DNA of 10,000 nt from Trachelipus rathkii (GCA_015478945.1 JABUQX010053505.1:20001-30000); one strand, 5' to 3'; positions 1 through 7,794 are shown, counted from the stretch's first letter. Numbers and translations: made by a program. The notes: generated by a model not told the origin, from the sequence alone.

Positions 1-1366
1 TCCTCACAAAACCCACCATTCACTCCTGTTCAGCACTTTCTTGCTCGCCTCTGCAAACTCACATCTCTCTTTCCAGGCATTCCTTTTTTGACTCATTCCA
101 CTTTTTCTTCTGTCTTCCATCCGGTCGATTCCCAAAATCACCACTATACATTCGTTTAACCGACCGTCTGTCATCCATCTTTCCACATGACCAAACCATC
201 ATCAACGTATTTCATTATTCTCTGATTACCCCAATCCTCCACACCAACAAATCATCTAATACCGTATTCATTCCTCATTTTATCACTTTACTTTTCACAC
301 CTAACACGCATAAGATTGTCCATCTGAACACATTGTAATTTAGAACTATACCTCTTATTCAGACCATAGTCCCACTACTATGCATTAACACGGGTAACAA
401 CATACCTCATGTAAGACCCTAGCACTCAACACCTTAGTCCCTTTACAATCCACCACATTTTACCTGCACCAGCCACCTTAGTCCCATTCACAATTTTCCT
501 ACTAACTCTGCATCATCCCGCTCCCTCTCATTCAACATATATCCTAAATATTTAAATTCAGACACTTTTTCCAGCTGGCTCACATTAACAAACTTCACAC
601 TCGGTCTGTCCTCACTACACCAGTACCTTACTCTTATCTACGTTTCTTTCAAACCCTCTATTTACACACCCTACCAAATCTCTCTACTAGTCTTCTCAAA
701 ACTCTCTTCAGATCGCCACACAAACCAAATCATTCCGCATATAATAGTGGGAATCCTCCATTTCATCATTCTCCCATCATTTCTACACTATCATCCCTTG
801 TCACCCTACCTCTAAATTCTTTCAAACTCATCCATATACAGATTGTTTGCCAAGGAACATACACATACATGTATTTCGAATGGAATATGTAAAATAAATC
901 ATTTTAATCCATTTATTCTTTACACACGCTTCACTATCGAATACATACTTTTGATTCTATTCAGAAGCTTAACACCAACACCATATCACTAACACCTGCC
1001 ATAATTCACACTAGTCCTATTATACGCTTGCCAATCCAGAAACCTAAATACAATTTTTCGTCTCCTCCCTCATTATCCAATAATTTGTTTCAATTACAGA
1101 TATTTGATCCACACCTCCTCTACCACTTCTAAACGCCACCTTATTCTTCCCTAAATTAGTTCTTCACTCATTCAACCACTCTTTCGACCAAAATATCACC
1201 ATATATCTTCCCTAAAACACTCAATAAACTAATTACCCTATTAATCTATGCAGTTACCTTTTCCTTTACCACTTAATATAAGGACTAATTTACCTCTCCA
1301 ACTCGGAACCTATACCCTCCCATAAACGTTTCGTTAAACAACTTCAATCCAATGAATCACATCCGC
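1..1366 (-). mobile_element. Decayed LINE (non-LTR retrotransposon), RT and C-terminal part
   Basis: This is a pseudogenised fragment of a LINE ORF2 (the reverse transcriptase that copies the element at a nicked target). The coding trace runs right to left, broken by many frameshifts and stops. Around 1170-1245 the minus strand reads RVISLLSVLGKIYGDILVERV, and around 1105-1165 it reads LGKNKVAFRSGRGGVDQIS, both typical of the early RT fingers. Around 1025-1060 it reads FLDWQAYNR, the degenerate first catalytic-Asp box. At about 668-720 it reads LRRLVERFGRVCK, just after the expected FADD box, which is not recognisable. At 520-570 it reads EFKYLGYMLNERERDDAE. The longest open piece, 4-186, reads GRLNECIVVILGIDRMEDRR and ends KKVLNRSEWW, which resembles the LINE C-terminus after the RT thumb. 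The 3' end lies beyond the left edge and the 5' end is truncated at the TA tract. The exact clade (RTE-like or similar) is not certain. Confidence 0.8.
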
Positions 1367-1367
1367 C

Positions 1368-1455
1368 TATATATATATATATATATATAATAATATATAT
1401 AAATATAATATATTAATATATTATAATATTTATATATATCTATATATATATAATA
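1368..1455. repeat. (TA)n microsatellite, imperfect
   Basis: This is an imperfect TA dinucleotide tract with AAT interruptions. It lies exactly between two oppositely oriented LINE fragments, where the 5'-truncated ends of both face each other. No coding content is visible; the open frame crossing it is a repeat artefact. Confidence 0.95.
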
Positions 1456-2400
1456 TGTTTGTGAGTTGAATCTTGAAGAGAGTTTTGAGCATTGGTAGAA
1501 TTTGCGAGGGTGTAAAAGATGTGGCTTTGAAACGTAAAACGTAGATAAATAAGTTATGCGTTATGATTTGAGACAGTCCTCGGGTAAAGATAGCTAGATG
1601 GTGAGCAGCTGCGCACAAGTGACTGAGTTAAATATTTAGGATGAATATATATGTTGGACGAAAAGGAACGGATGATGCCGAGTGTAGTAGGTAAGTTGAG
1701 AATTGCAGAAGAGGCTGTCAATTAAATCCTTGGTGGATGGAAAGAGACTAAGTCTTGAGTGCGCTAGTTTCTTGCGTAGGGTAAGTCTGTAACCTGTGTT
1801 TAATGCTATTAGTAAGGACTATGTCTGGCAATAAGAAGGTATAGATCTAAAGTACAAAATGTTCAGAGGACAATCTTAGGAGCGTTTAGTGTAGAAGAAT
1901 TTACGATAAAATGAGATTAACGTATCACAGAGTTGTATGGTGTGAAAAAAGGCATAAATGAGAGAATAAATGAAAGTACGTTTAGATGTTGGTCAGTGAA
2001 GAAGCATGAAGTCGGTTGCTAAACGGAATTTGTATAGTGTGAGTGTGTGGGAATGACTGGCTGGAGACCGAGAAAAAGTGGATGATCAGCAAAAGAATGC
2101 GGAGGTGAAATTGAGTTGGCAGGGGCGAAAAAAAGTGAAATATAGGAGTAAAATGCAGGTTTTGTGAGGTGTATGTTATGGAAACAGCAGCGATATCCTA
2201 CATTGGCGAGATTGCCATATAGGTCCATCAGGCAGGTCCCGTGAAGCTCTATGGTGGATTTTTCCTGCGGAATTCCTACTAATAGTAAAAAGGTCAGGTA
2301 ATGCTGGAGTTTTCTTTCACTTGTGTCATATTCTCTACTACTTATTCTGTTTCTGGTACATGTTACGCACCTTACCCAGTCTTGGGGAAAAAAAGTGGCT
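1456..2400 (+). mobile_element. Decayed LINE, 3' part, second copy in inverted orientation
   Basis: This is a second pseudogenised copy of the same LINE family as 1-1366, on the opposite strand. Frame-switching translation gives NLEESFEH at about 1468, SSGKDS near 1580, and a degenerate EFKYLG box near 1622. It continues with LDEKER and GKLRIAEEAVN at about 1650-1720. Near 1861-1915 a stretch beginning GTTCAGAGGACAATCTTAGG matches the corresponding minus-strand stretch near 300-340. Further on, WRPRKSG near 2062-2082 fits the GRPRKRW-type LINE C-terminal motif. The last 150 bp before the following TA tract look like a 3' UTR, and the TA tract itself may be the element's microsatellite tail. 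Frameshifts and stops occur throughout, so no product is expected. Confidence 0.7.
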
Positions 2401-2404
2401 GAGG

Positions 2405-2527
2405 ATATATATATATATTATATATATATATTATATATTATATATATATATAGTTATACTATATATATATTATATATAATATTTATATATAGTATATATA
2501 CTATATATAATATATATAATATAAATA
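2405..2527. repeat. (TA)n microsatellite after LINE 3' end
   Basis: This is an imperfect TA tract starting directly after GTGGCTGAGG. Its position at the apparent 3' end of the plus-strand LINE fragment fits a microsatellite-type LINE tail, though TA tracts are common elsewhere in the window. Confidence 0.9.
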
Positions 2528-2648
2528 ATGAATACTTACATTCATAAATGGGAAATTTATTAAAAACTTACATGTATAAAAAATAAAAATTCAATACGTA
2601 GGAAAATGCATAAAAAGAAAATAAAAATATTGGCAAGTTAAAAATGCA

Positions 2649-2818
2649 AAGTACTTGCAAGTACCAAACACAAGTACCAAGTACAAAAGGCTCAAGTACA
2701 AGTACAAGTACAAGAACATGGTTTAAAAACTGCAAGTACAAGTACAAGTACAATACTCCAAAAATGTACTTAATGTACCAAGTACAAGTACAAGTATTTG
2801 TACTTGAACCCAACCCTG
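2649..2818 (-). mobile_element. Possible hAT-type transposon end with CAAGTA subrepeats
   Basis: On the minus strand the block starts CAGGGTTGGGTTCAAGTAC at 2818 and continues with clustered ACTTGT/GTACTT hexamers: three or four tandem copies at a time, separated by short unique stretches, down to about 2649. A 5' CAGGGTTGG terminus followed by short subterminal repeats is the usual look of hAT-family ends, where the transposase binds. The flanking 8 bases to the right are CATATATA, a possible target-site duplication. No matching second terminus is visible to the left, so this may be a fragment or a decayed non-autonomous copy. The hexamer array is seen directly; the hAT assignment is inference. 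Confidence 0.45.
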
Positions 2819-2819
2819 C

Positions 2820-3028
2820 ATATATATATCATATATTTATATATTATAATATATTATATATAAATATATATATATATATTATATTATATATAATTATATT
2901 ATATATATATATAATATTCACGTTATATATAATATATAATATATTATATATATATATAATATATATATATATATATAATATATATTTATATATTTATATA
3001 TATATATTATATAATATAATAACCATAT

Positions 3029-3072
<44 letters not shown>

Positions 3073-3221
3073 ATAATATTATATTATAATATAATATTAT
3101 TATATATATATATATATATATTATATATTATATTATATATATATATTAATATTATAATATATATATATATATCATATACTTATATATATATGATATATAT
3201 ATATATATATTTAATATATAA

Positions 3222-3268
<47 letters not shown>

Positions 3269-3275
3269 ATATATA
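2820..3275. repeat. Long imperfect (TA)n tract, about 455 bp
   Basis: This is almost pure alternating A/T with many TATA, TAAT and ATTA interruptions and only a handful of C or G bases. The 245-codon open frame crossing it on the plus strand translates to runs of Ile and Tyr and is a repeat artefact. Such tracts are self-complementary and can extrude hairpins or cruciforms. Confidence 0.97.
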
Positions 3276-3474
3276 TGTTAAAGTCTTATTTCTTCTTTAT
3301 TTATTTCGTTTTTTTTTTTTTATTTTAGAGCTTTTACGTTGCGAGGTCCCAGGATTCTCTTTGGAGAAGGCTTATTCCTGACAACACTAAATGAGAAAGA
3401 AAAGGATTCAAGTAACACAAAAGAGATGCAATTTTTGATATAATAAAATAAAGACTCAATTATATTTTTTTGTC
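3276..3474. other. AT-rich spacer with 13-base T run, no gene seen
   Basis: The stretch contains a T13 run at 3309-3321 followed by TATTTTAG, and a small GC-richer patch at 3335-3375. On the minus strand this reads as GGGACCTCGC followed by an A-rich end, which could be an LTR R/U5 terminus or the poly(A) end of an inserted retroposon. Nothing decides between these. No coding region is visible. Confidence 0.4.
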
Positions 3475-3577
3475 AATCCTATTGTACCTATTACCAATAT
3501 AGTATATTAATCCTATTATACCCTATTACTAAATTTATACATATAACCTATTATACCCTATTACTAGAAATATATGT
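3475..3577. repeat. Tandem repeat, three units of 33-36 bp
   Basis: The units start at 3475, 3509 and 3545 and share the core CCTATTATACCCTATTACTA (the first unit is a diverged form). They are followed by variable AT-rich ends. The units abut directly, with no unique spacers. Confidence 0.85.
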
Positions 3578-3767
3578 ACCCAAAATTCTTTATTTATGTA
3601 CCATATTAAATTTTCCCGAAAATATTCACAATACAATTTAATGTCAGAATTTTATACAATTTACGGAACGATACGCTCCTTAGCAACTTATCCAAATTTG
3701 CCCGAGAGTTAGTTTTCCTGATCGGGAAATTCCTTTGACAATCCTACAGTAAGTATTTATTTCTTAC

Positions 3768-3971
3768 GAGCACCAGGCACAGCTCGCTATGCTAATGATC
3801 GACCCAGCCCCAACAGCACGATCCAAATTTGTTATTTCCAGAGTAATGGGTGAGACAAACGCGCCAGTCGTCACCGTCACGATGCCTCCCACACTTCCTG
3901 TTTGATTTAAGCCTAAAGGGGCTAACTTAGCTACACGATTGTCCTTTGGATTTGCTCCCGCAATCAGCACC
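3768..3971 (-). CDS. Candidate internal exon of an unrecognised gene
   Basis: This is a 204-bp open segment with about 50% G+C (101 of 200 counted over 3771-3970), in surroundings of roughly 20-30%. On the minus strand it is preceded by a good 3' splice site, TTGTCATTTTCAG ending at 3972, and followed by a plausible 5' splice site, GTAAGA at 3767-3762, although the exonic base before it is C and not G. With those borders the length is a multiple of three and both flanking introns would be phase 2. The 67 encoded residues include LAPLGLNQTGSVGG and ITLEITNLDRAVGAGS, beta-rich in character and with two Cys near the end. I do not recognise the family. It may be a host exon or an open segment inside a long LTR. 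Confidence 0.45.
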
Positions 3972-4056
3972 CTGAAAATGACAATATAAATTTGTATTAT
4001 AAAGTCATCATTTCCCTAAATCGAATTGGTAACAACAAATTATCCTAACACCGTTA

Positions 4057-4150
4057 ATAATAAAATAATATTAATAATAATAAAATATAATATCAATATA
4101 ATAACTGATAAAATAAATAATAATAATAAAAATAAATAATTAATGATTAA
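4057..4150. repeat. AAT-rich simple repeat
   Basis: This is a degenerate AAT/AAAT tract with no coding content, probably an older relative of the purer array 150 bp to the right. Confidence 0.8.
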
Positions 4151-4294
4151 TTACATAAAAATTTACTAAATATAATCAAGCAATATGATTCCTAACACAT
4201 TTACTAAAATCAAGCACATACATTTCTAACAACAAACATACTAACAACAAATATACTATTTACTTTCACGTGCCATCCACACTCACAGATATAC

Positions 4295-4304
4295 TAATAA
4301 TAAC

Positions 4305-4402
<98 letters not shown>

Positions 4403-4432
4403 TAATAATTAATAATCAATAATAATAATATA
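4295..4432. repeat. (TAA)n microsatellite
   Basis: This is a long TAA trinucleotide array with few interruptions (ATATAATAAT near 4355; AATCAAT near 4415). It is likely polymorphic in length and prone to assembly error. Confidence 0.97.
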
Positions 4433-4606
4433 AATCATAATAAAATAACCATAATTTCTATTCGGTAATTTTCCCTCACAATTTCCAATTTGCATAAACT
4501 TAACCTTTCGTCTGTGTGTCTTGTTATTTTAAAAATCCTTTGTGCGTTATAAATTTCTCATACCTACACGGCCTATGTGCATCCCACACAACCCACAACG
4601 CCCACA

Positions 4607-4641
<35 letters not shown>
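4607..4641. repeat. Compound (AC)12(AT)5 microsatellite
   Basis: AC dinucleotides at 4607-4630 are followed by AT dinucleotides at 4631-4641. This is a common compound microsatellite. The short open frame across it is an artefact. Confidence 0.95.
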
Positions 4642-4886
4642 CTTTTCAATAAAATATTCCGTTCGTTAATCTACCTAAATTTAAACACAGATTGCACCGT
4701 TAATTACATCTGTCACCTTTCACCCAATTTCATACACGAATTTCCTTAAATGCATGGAAAATTCCAATGTCCGTTTTTTTGACATATCCTATATATCGTT
4801 TAAATAATCCCATAATTCACTCTAATAAAATACCCTATTTCGAAATCTCAAGACAATCCTACATCGTCAAACTGCTAAATATTTCC
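4642..4886. other. AT-rich non-coding stretch
   Basis: No gene is visible on either strand. The only notable item is GACAATCCTACA at 4852-4863, which also occurs at 3737-3748. Confidence 0.6.
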
Positions 4887-5076
4887 TATGCGTAAATTTG
4901 AATTCTACTATTAAATTTGTTTTAAATTTAAACACGATGCACAAAAATATCCTTTTAGGTTTTTACTTCAAAATGTTACCTATACGTGAATTTAAATTCT
5001 GCTATTAAATTTGTTTTCAATTTTGAACACAAAGCACTGAAATATACTTTTAAGTTTCTACTCCACAAATGCTACC
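4887..5076. repeat. Tandem duplication, two units of 94 and 96 bp
   Basis: Unit 1 (4887-4980) and unit 2 (4981-5076) align over their full length. They share CTATTAAATTTGTTTT, a version of AAACAC(G/A)A.GCAC, AAATAT.CTTTTA and a final G(T/C)TACC. A further short match precedes unit 1 (GCTAAATATTTCC at 4874-4886). The array lies 325 bp inside the start of the putative 3' LTR, where subrepeats in U3 often act as enhancer modules; that role is inference. Confidence 0.85.
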
Positions 5077-5395
5077 TAAAATCATTCCTTTAATAAATGA
5101 GTGAATCTTCCACAAATAACAAAAATGACTAAACCTTTCACAAATAAACTTTAGAAATACTCTTACCCGATACTGGGGAAAATTAAACTTGTTTGTTGTT
5201 AAACAATTCCAAATCCTTTTACGTAACTGGAATTCCGTGACTTAGCAGTAATTTTCCTCGTCACAATTTCAGAACTTTTGTGAATATTTATTTCCTTAAA
5301 TTTTGATCACAACCTTCGATTTTTTTAACTCTTTCAGAAAAACAATCTATTTATTTTATAAAGTATTAACTAAGGCTATGAATTAGTTGGTTCGT
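5077..5395. other. AT-rich stretch, probable U3 of the LTR
   Basis: No gene is visible. By its position next to the LTR start it should be U3 on the minus strand. I cannot point to a convincing promoter box among the many AT-rich words. Confidence 0.45.
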
Positions 5396-5401
5396 CCTAC
5401 A

Positions 5402-5414
5402 TTACTCCCCTTCC
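5402..5414 (-). promoter_or_regulatory. Polypurine tract (plus-strand primer site)
   Basis: The minus strand reads GGAAGGGGAGTAA directly before TGTAGGA, the LTR start. A purine run at this place resists RNase H and primes second-strand synthesis in LTR retrotransposons. Position and composition both fit; the exact cleavage point is not determinable. Confidence 0.75.
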
Positions 5415-5433
5415 AAGATTGGGAACCAATCTT
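5415..5433. other. Perfect 8-bp hairpin beside the polypurine tract
   Basis: AAGATTGG (5415-5422), loop GAA, CCAATCTT (5426-5433). The stem is perfect and ends one step before the polypurine tract. It may present the tract or be chance; no known named element is recognised. Confidence 0.6.
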
Positions 5434-5481
5434 AAAAAGAAAAAAATAGCTCCACCACTCAAAAAGGGAAAACAACCTTAC

Positions 5482-6234
5482 CTAATTTCCGATAGAGGCT
5501 CGTCTTTCCTCCGCCCTTCTCTCATACTCCAATACTCTCCTTTGGACATTCGGTATATCTGGAGCTGGACCTCTAGATCTTGTCATTGGTACCTGGTACC
5601 CAATTTCTACTCCTTGTGGATCCACTCCCTGTTCCTCCGATTGGTCCTCTAAAATCATCCGTTCAGGGTCTTCACCCACTTCCCATAACTCCTCCTGAAT
5701 TGACCTGGGGGTATAGAAAGGAACATTATTAGAATTAATGTAATTACTTTGACTAATATTACATACCTCAACTGGTTCCGGTGTTTCCTTTCTTGAGACC
5801 ATGTCATCCTCTTCACTATCATTCGCTATGTCCCCTACAAGTGTGTAACTGCCATCTGGAAATCTTAATGACTTCTCGACCCTTTGCAGATTAAGTTCCT
5901 CATCTGATTTAACCTCTGACTGCGCTGAATCCAACCAATCCATTAAGTCATTTGTATCAATAGGCGAAGATGTCAGCTCTATCTCCGTTTGGGTCATTTT
6001 ATTTATTGTTATGGCTTCAGTTTGTGTGGCTATATCTACCTTGTATTTGAGCTTCTTTATAGACATTGTTTTCTTTCCATCGCTCTTATTCCCATCCTTT
6101 TGCCTTCTATTGTTGTTCCATTTCCACTTTTTCCGTTGTATTTTCGAAATAAAAACTCTCTTCTTCAGTTTCTGTCTCCCATACTTGTTCTTCTCCTTGT
6201 TCATATGTTTCTTCTTCGATCCTAAAATAGTCAA
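5482..6234 (-). pseudogene. Charged C-terminal tail ORF of pol (after integrase)
   Basis: This is an open frame of 250 codons, in a different frame from the integrase C-terminus, which it overlaps over 6107-6234. The true coding part probably starts near 6110, because the overlap is better read in the integrase frame. From residue 61 on it has KVDIATQTEA and NKMTQTEIE (two TQT motifs 11 residues apart), an acidic middle (residues 100-160), PFYTPRSIQEELWE at 172-185 and an end PMTRSRGPAPDIPNVQRR then an Arg/Glu-rich helix. No signal peptide, membrane segment or Cys pattern is visible, so it is not an envelope gene. A basic/acidic tail after the integrase GPY/F region is common in gypsy elements; whether it is fused to pol or separate is unclear because of the frame change. 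Its stop codon overlaps a splice-donor-like AG/GTAAGG. Confidence 0.6.
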
Positions 6235-6529
6235 GCAAATATTCCGGAGGGTCTGCCCAAACTTTTAAATGTGCATAGTGAGTCCTCATAGTTTTTCCGT
6301 TTCCTTCAATGTCATATGTCATTCCACCTGCAATCACCTTGGTTATCACAAAAGGGCCCTCGTACCTTTTGCTTAATTTTTTCTCCAAAGTTCTATCCAC
6401 TGAGATGATTTTCCTTTTAACTTTCACCCCTACTGCGTATGGCAACCAGTTTGGATGACCCTCTTTCCACTTGTCCTGTTCCTTTCTTGAGATTGGTAAT
6501 ACCTTTCCTTTCTCATGTTTTTGAACCAT
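6107..6529 (-). pseudogene. Integrase C-terminal domain (GPY/F type)
   Basis: This frame continues integrase after a frame change near 6513-6529. Residues 31-66 read YAVGVKVKRK then KLSKRYEGPFVITKVI, the beta-barrel GPY/F module (YEGPF near 6364-6350) that follows the catalytic core in gypsy integrases and helps bind DNA or chromatin. It is followed by TYDIEG and THYAHLKVW, the expected end of the barrel, and an acidic run rich in Glu (residues 104-140) before the stop. The start codon here is only where the frame opens; the natural protein would be continuous with the core upstream. The segment linking core and barrel seems short, so bases may be missing at the break. Confidence 0.8.
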
Positions 6530-6938
6530 TAGTCACTCCTAACTCTGCATGTTTTGTATTATTATATACCATTATTACTCGGGGTAAACAGTCATCCCAT
6601 TCCTTATCCTTCGTTACCGTATTCTTGAGGAACTCCGCAAATGTCCGGTTGACCCTCTCCACTGCCCCGTTAGCCGCTGGTTTGTATGGACTGCTAAAGA
6701 CATGTTCGATTCCGTAGGCCTGAAGCATTTCCTTAAATCTTGTGCTCCTAAATTCCACTCCATTATCCGTCAATACCTTGTATGGTGGTCGCAGAAATGT
6801 GGGAAGCATTTGTCCTTCAAAAGCCTCTGTTACACTCCTTGCAGATTTATCCTTTAACGCCTTCACTGCAGCCCATTTACTACAATGCCACCAAACAAGC
6901 AATGTTTCCTTTTCTAGTTCTAGGCATGGCCATAACAT
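6513..6938 (-). pseudogene. Integrase catalytic core, second half
   Basis: Useful homology starts near 6887 (HCSKWAAVKALKDKSA). The second catalytic Asp is in VLTDNGVEF (codon at 6767) and the Glu in ANGAVERVNRTF (codon at 6659). There are 35 residues between them, the classical DD35E spacing of retroviral-type integrases that join element DNA to the genome. The first Asp (VAVDVMAM, codon at 6939) lies in the preceding frame, so the core is split by a frame change near 6885-6895. The core continues through WDDCLPRVIMVYNNTKH and is broken again after LGVT, near 6520. The first 17 codons here are out of the true frame. Confidence 0.88.
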
Positions 6939-7020
6939 CGACAGCTACTAATTCGAACGGATTTTGTACCTTAATCTTCCATATAGGTGGGAACACAACC
7001 TGATGGTCTATTTTATTCAG

Positions 7021-7140
7021 TTGGCAAGTTGGGCATGTTCGGCACACATCTTGAATGATTAACTGACCTCTGGGGTGCCAAACATACCTTGAAACAAGAT
7101 CTGTTAATTTTTCTCGTCCTATATGAGCTAAATTCCGATG
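7021..7140 (-). other. Integrase N-terminal HHCC zinc finger
   Basis: The motif is H-x4-H (THRNLAH) followed after 29 residues by C-P-T-C (VCRTCPTCQ), with RYVWHP between, as in gypsy-type integrases. It binds zinc and supports multimerisation on the element ends. All four ligands are present. Confidence 0.9.
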
Positions 7141-7452
7141 TGTAACCACAGTAATGCTTACCATCTGTTGGAACCCTATAACAGCCCCAAATTGTTCATC
7201 TCTAATCCTTTTTACTAAGATGGCTCCATTCATTCGTAGATCCTTCCTATATCGATAATATTCCTTCAATAATATATCAGTCTTCCTAATCTCTTGATTA
7301 TTTCCAATTTTCTTCTTTAGTGTCCTAATCACTTCAGAGTTATCTTGTAATCTTATTATTTCCTGGACTGTTATTAAGTCACTATCCTTATTCACTGTGA
7401 GGTTAAAAACATCAATGGTAAAGCCATCACTTACGTCATCGGCATCGTTCCC

Positions 7453-7794
7453 ATGTGCAATTATTCCTTCTCCGAAGTCCAAAATTGCATCTGACTCCAC
7501 CAAATAATTCATCCCTAGCAGTAAACAAGCTGGAATATGTTCATCCTGAACGACGACCAATGGTAGCACTATTTCCCGGCACCTTGTTTTTATTTTTATG
7601 GCCACTGCTGTCGTACACTCCACAATCCTTGTAGTTACTCCATTGAGAGTAATATCTACCTTCCATCTTTTCAGAATGTGTCCAAATTGGTTTAAGCCAT
7701 CAACAACTCCTTCCTGTATCAAACTGATGACAGATCCTGTGTCCAGAAAAGCGCATCTGAATACTTCTCCGATAGAGACCTCCTGCCATGCCAC
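7453..7794 (-). other. Retropepsin (aspartic protease) domain in unusual position
   Basis: The domain begins VAWQEVSIGEVFRCAFLDTG; the catalytic motif is DTGS at 7743-7732. A flap-like strand follows (DITLNGVTTRIVE), then IVLPLVVVQDEHIPACLLLG with the conserved LLG, and MNYLVESDAILDFGEGII. This is the full layout of a retropepsin of about 110 residues, which works as a homodimer to cut the gag-pol polyprotein. It is intact as read. Gypsy elements usually carry this domain just before RT; whether a second copy exists upstream cannot be seen. Confidence 0.85.

Larger units (their letters stand above)
3276..5401 (-). repeat. Putative 3' LTR of the gypsy element; far edge uncertain
   Basis: The right edge is well supported: the minus strand reads GGAAGGGGAGTAA (polypurine tract) then TGTAGGACGAACC, a standard internal-to-U3 junction with the TG start. 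The left edge is not fixed. TGTTAAAGTC at 3276, directly after the TA tract, would give a terminal ACA on the minus strand and a 2,126-bp LTR, which is long for this class. A shorter LTR ending anywhere between about 4000 and 4880 is equally possible, and would leave the exon-like island at 3768-3971 in flanking DNA. The second LTR and the target duplication lie outside the window, so the boundary cannot be proven here. Confidence 0.35.

Noticed and set aside
2019..2228. 69-codon minus-strand open frame
   Set aside because: It lies antisense to the plus-strand LINE fragment, with no family resemblance.
2568..2813. 81-codon minus-strand open frame
   Set aside because: It is the reverse translation of the CAAGTA repeat block, with low-complexity Leu/Tyr/Val content.
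3335..3375. tRNA-derived SINE promoter box in the GC-richer patch
   Set aside because: A loose resemblance to a B box was noticed, but there is no A box at the right distance and no tRNA-like fold.
2644..3381. 245-codon plus-strand open frame
   Set aside because: It translates the CAAGTA block and TA tract into Lys/Tyr and Ile/Tyr runs; simple repeats without stop codons, not a gene.
3475..3577. CRISPR-like array
   Set aside because: The units abut without unique spacers, number only three, and lie in eukaryotic DNA.
4516..4749. 77-codon plus-strand open frame
   Set aside because: It crosses the compound AC/AT microsatellite (His-Thr run) and has no conserved features.
5482..6234. Envelope-like third ORF, which would make the element an errantivirus type
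   Set aside because: No signal peptide, membrane span, furin site or Cys pattern; the content is charged and tail-like.
5989..6268. Plus-strand open frames with Phe/Leu-rich, membrane-like translations
   Set aside because: They are antisense shadows of the Lys/Glu-rich minus-strand pol tail; GAA/AAG codons read as TTC/CTT.
6439..7003. Several plus-strand open frames of 69-92 codons
   Set aside because: They lie antisense to the integrase core with recognisable catalytic motifs on the minus strand.
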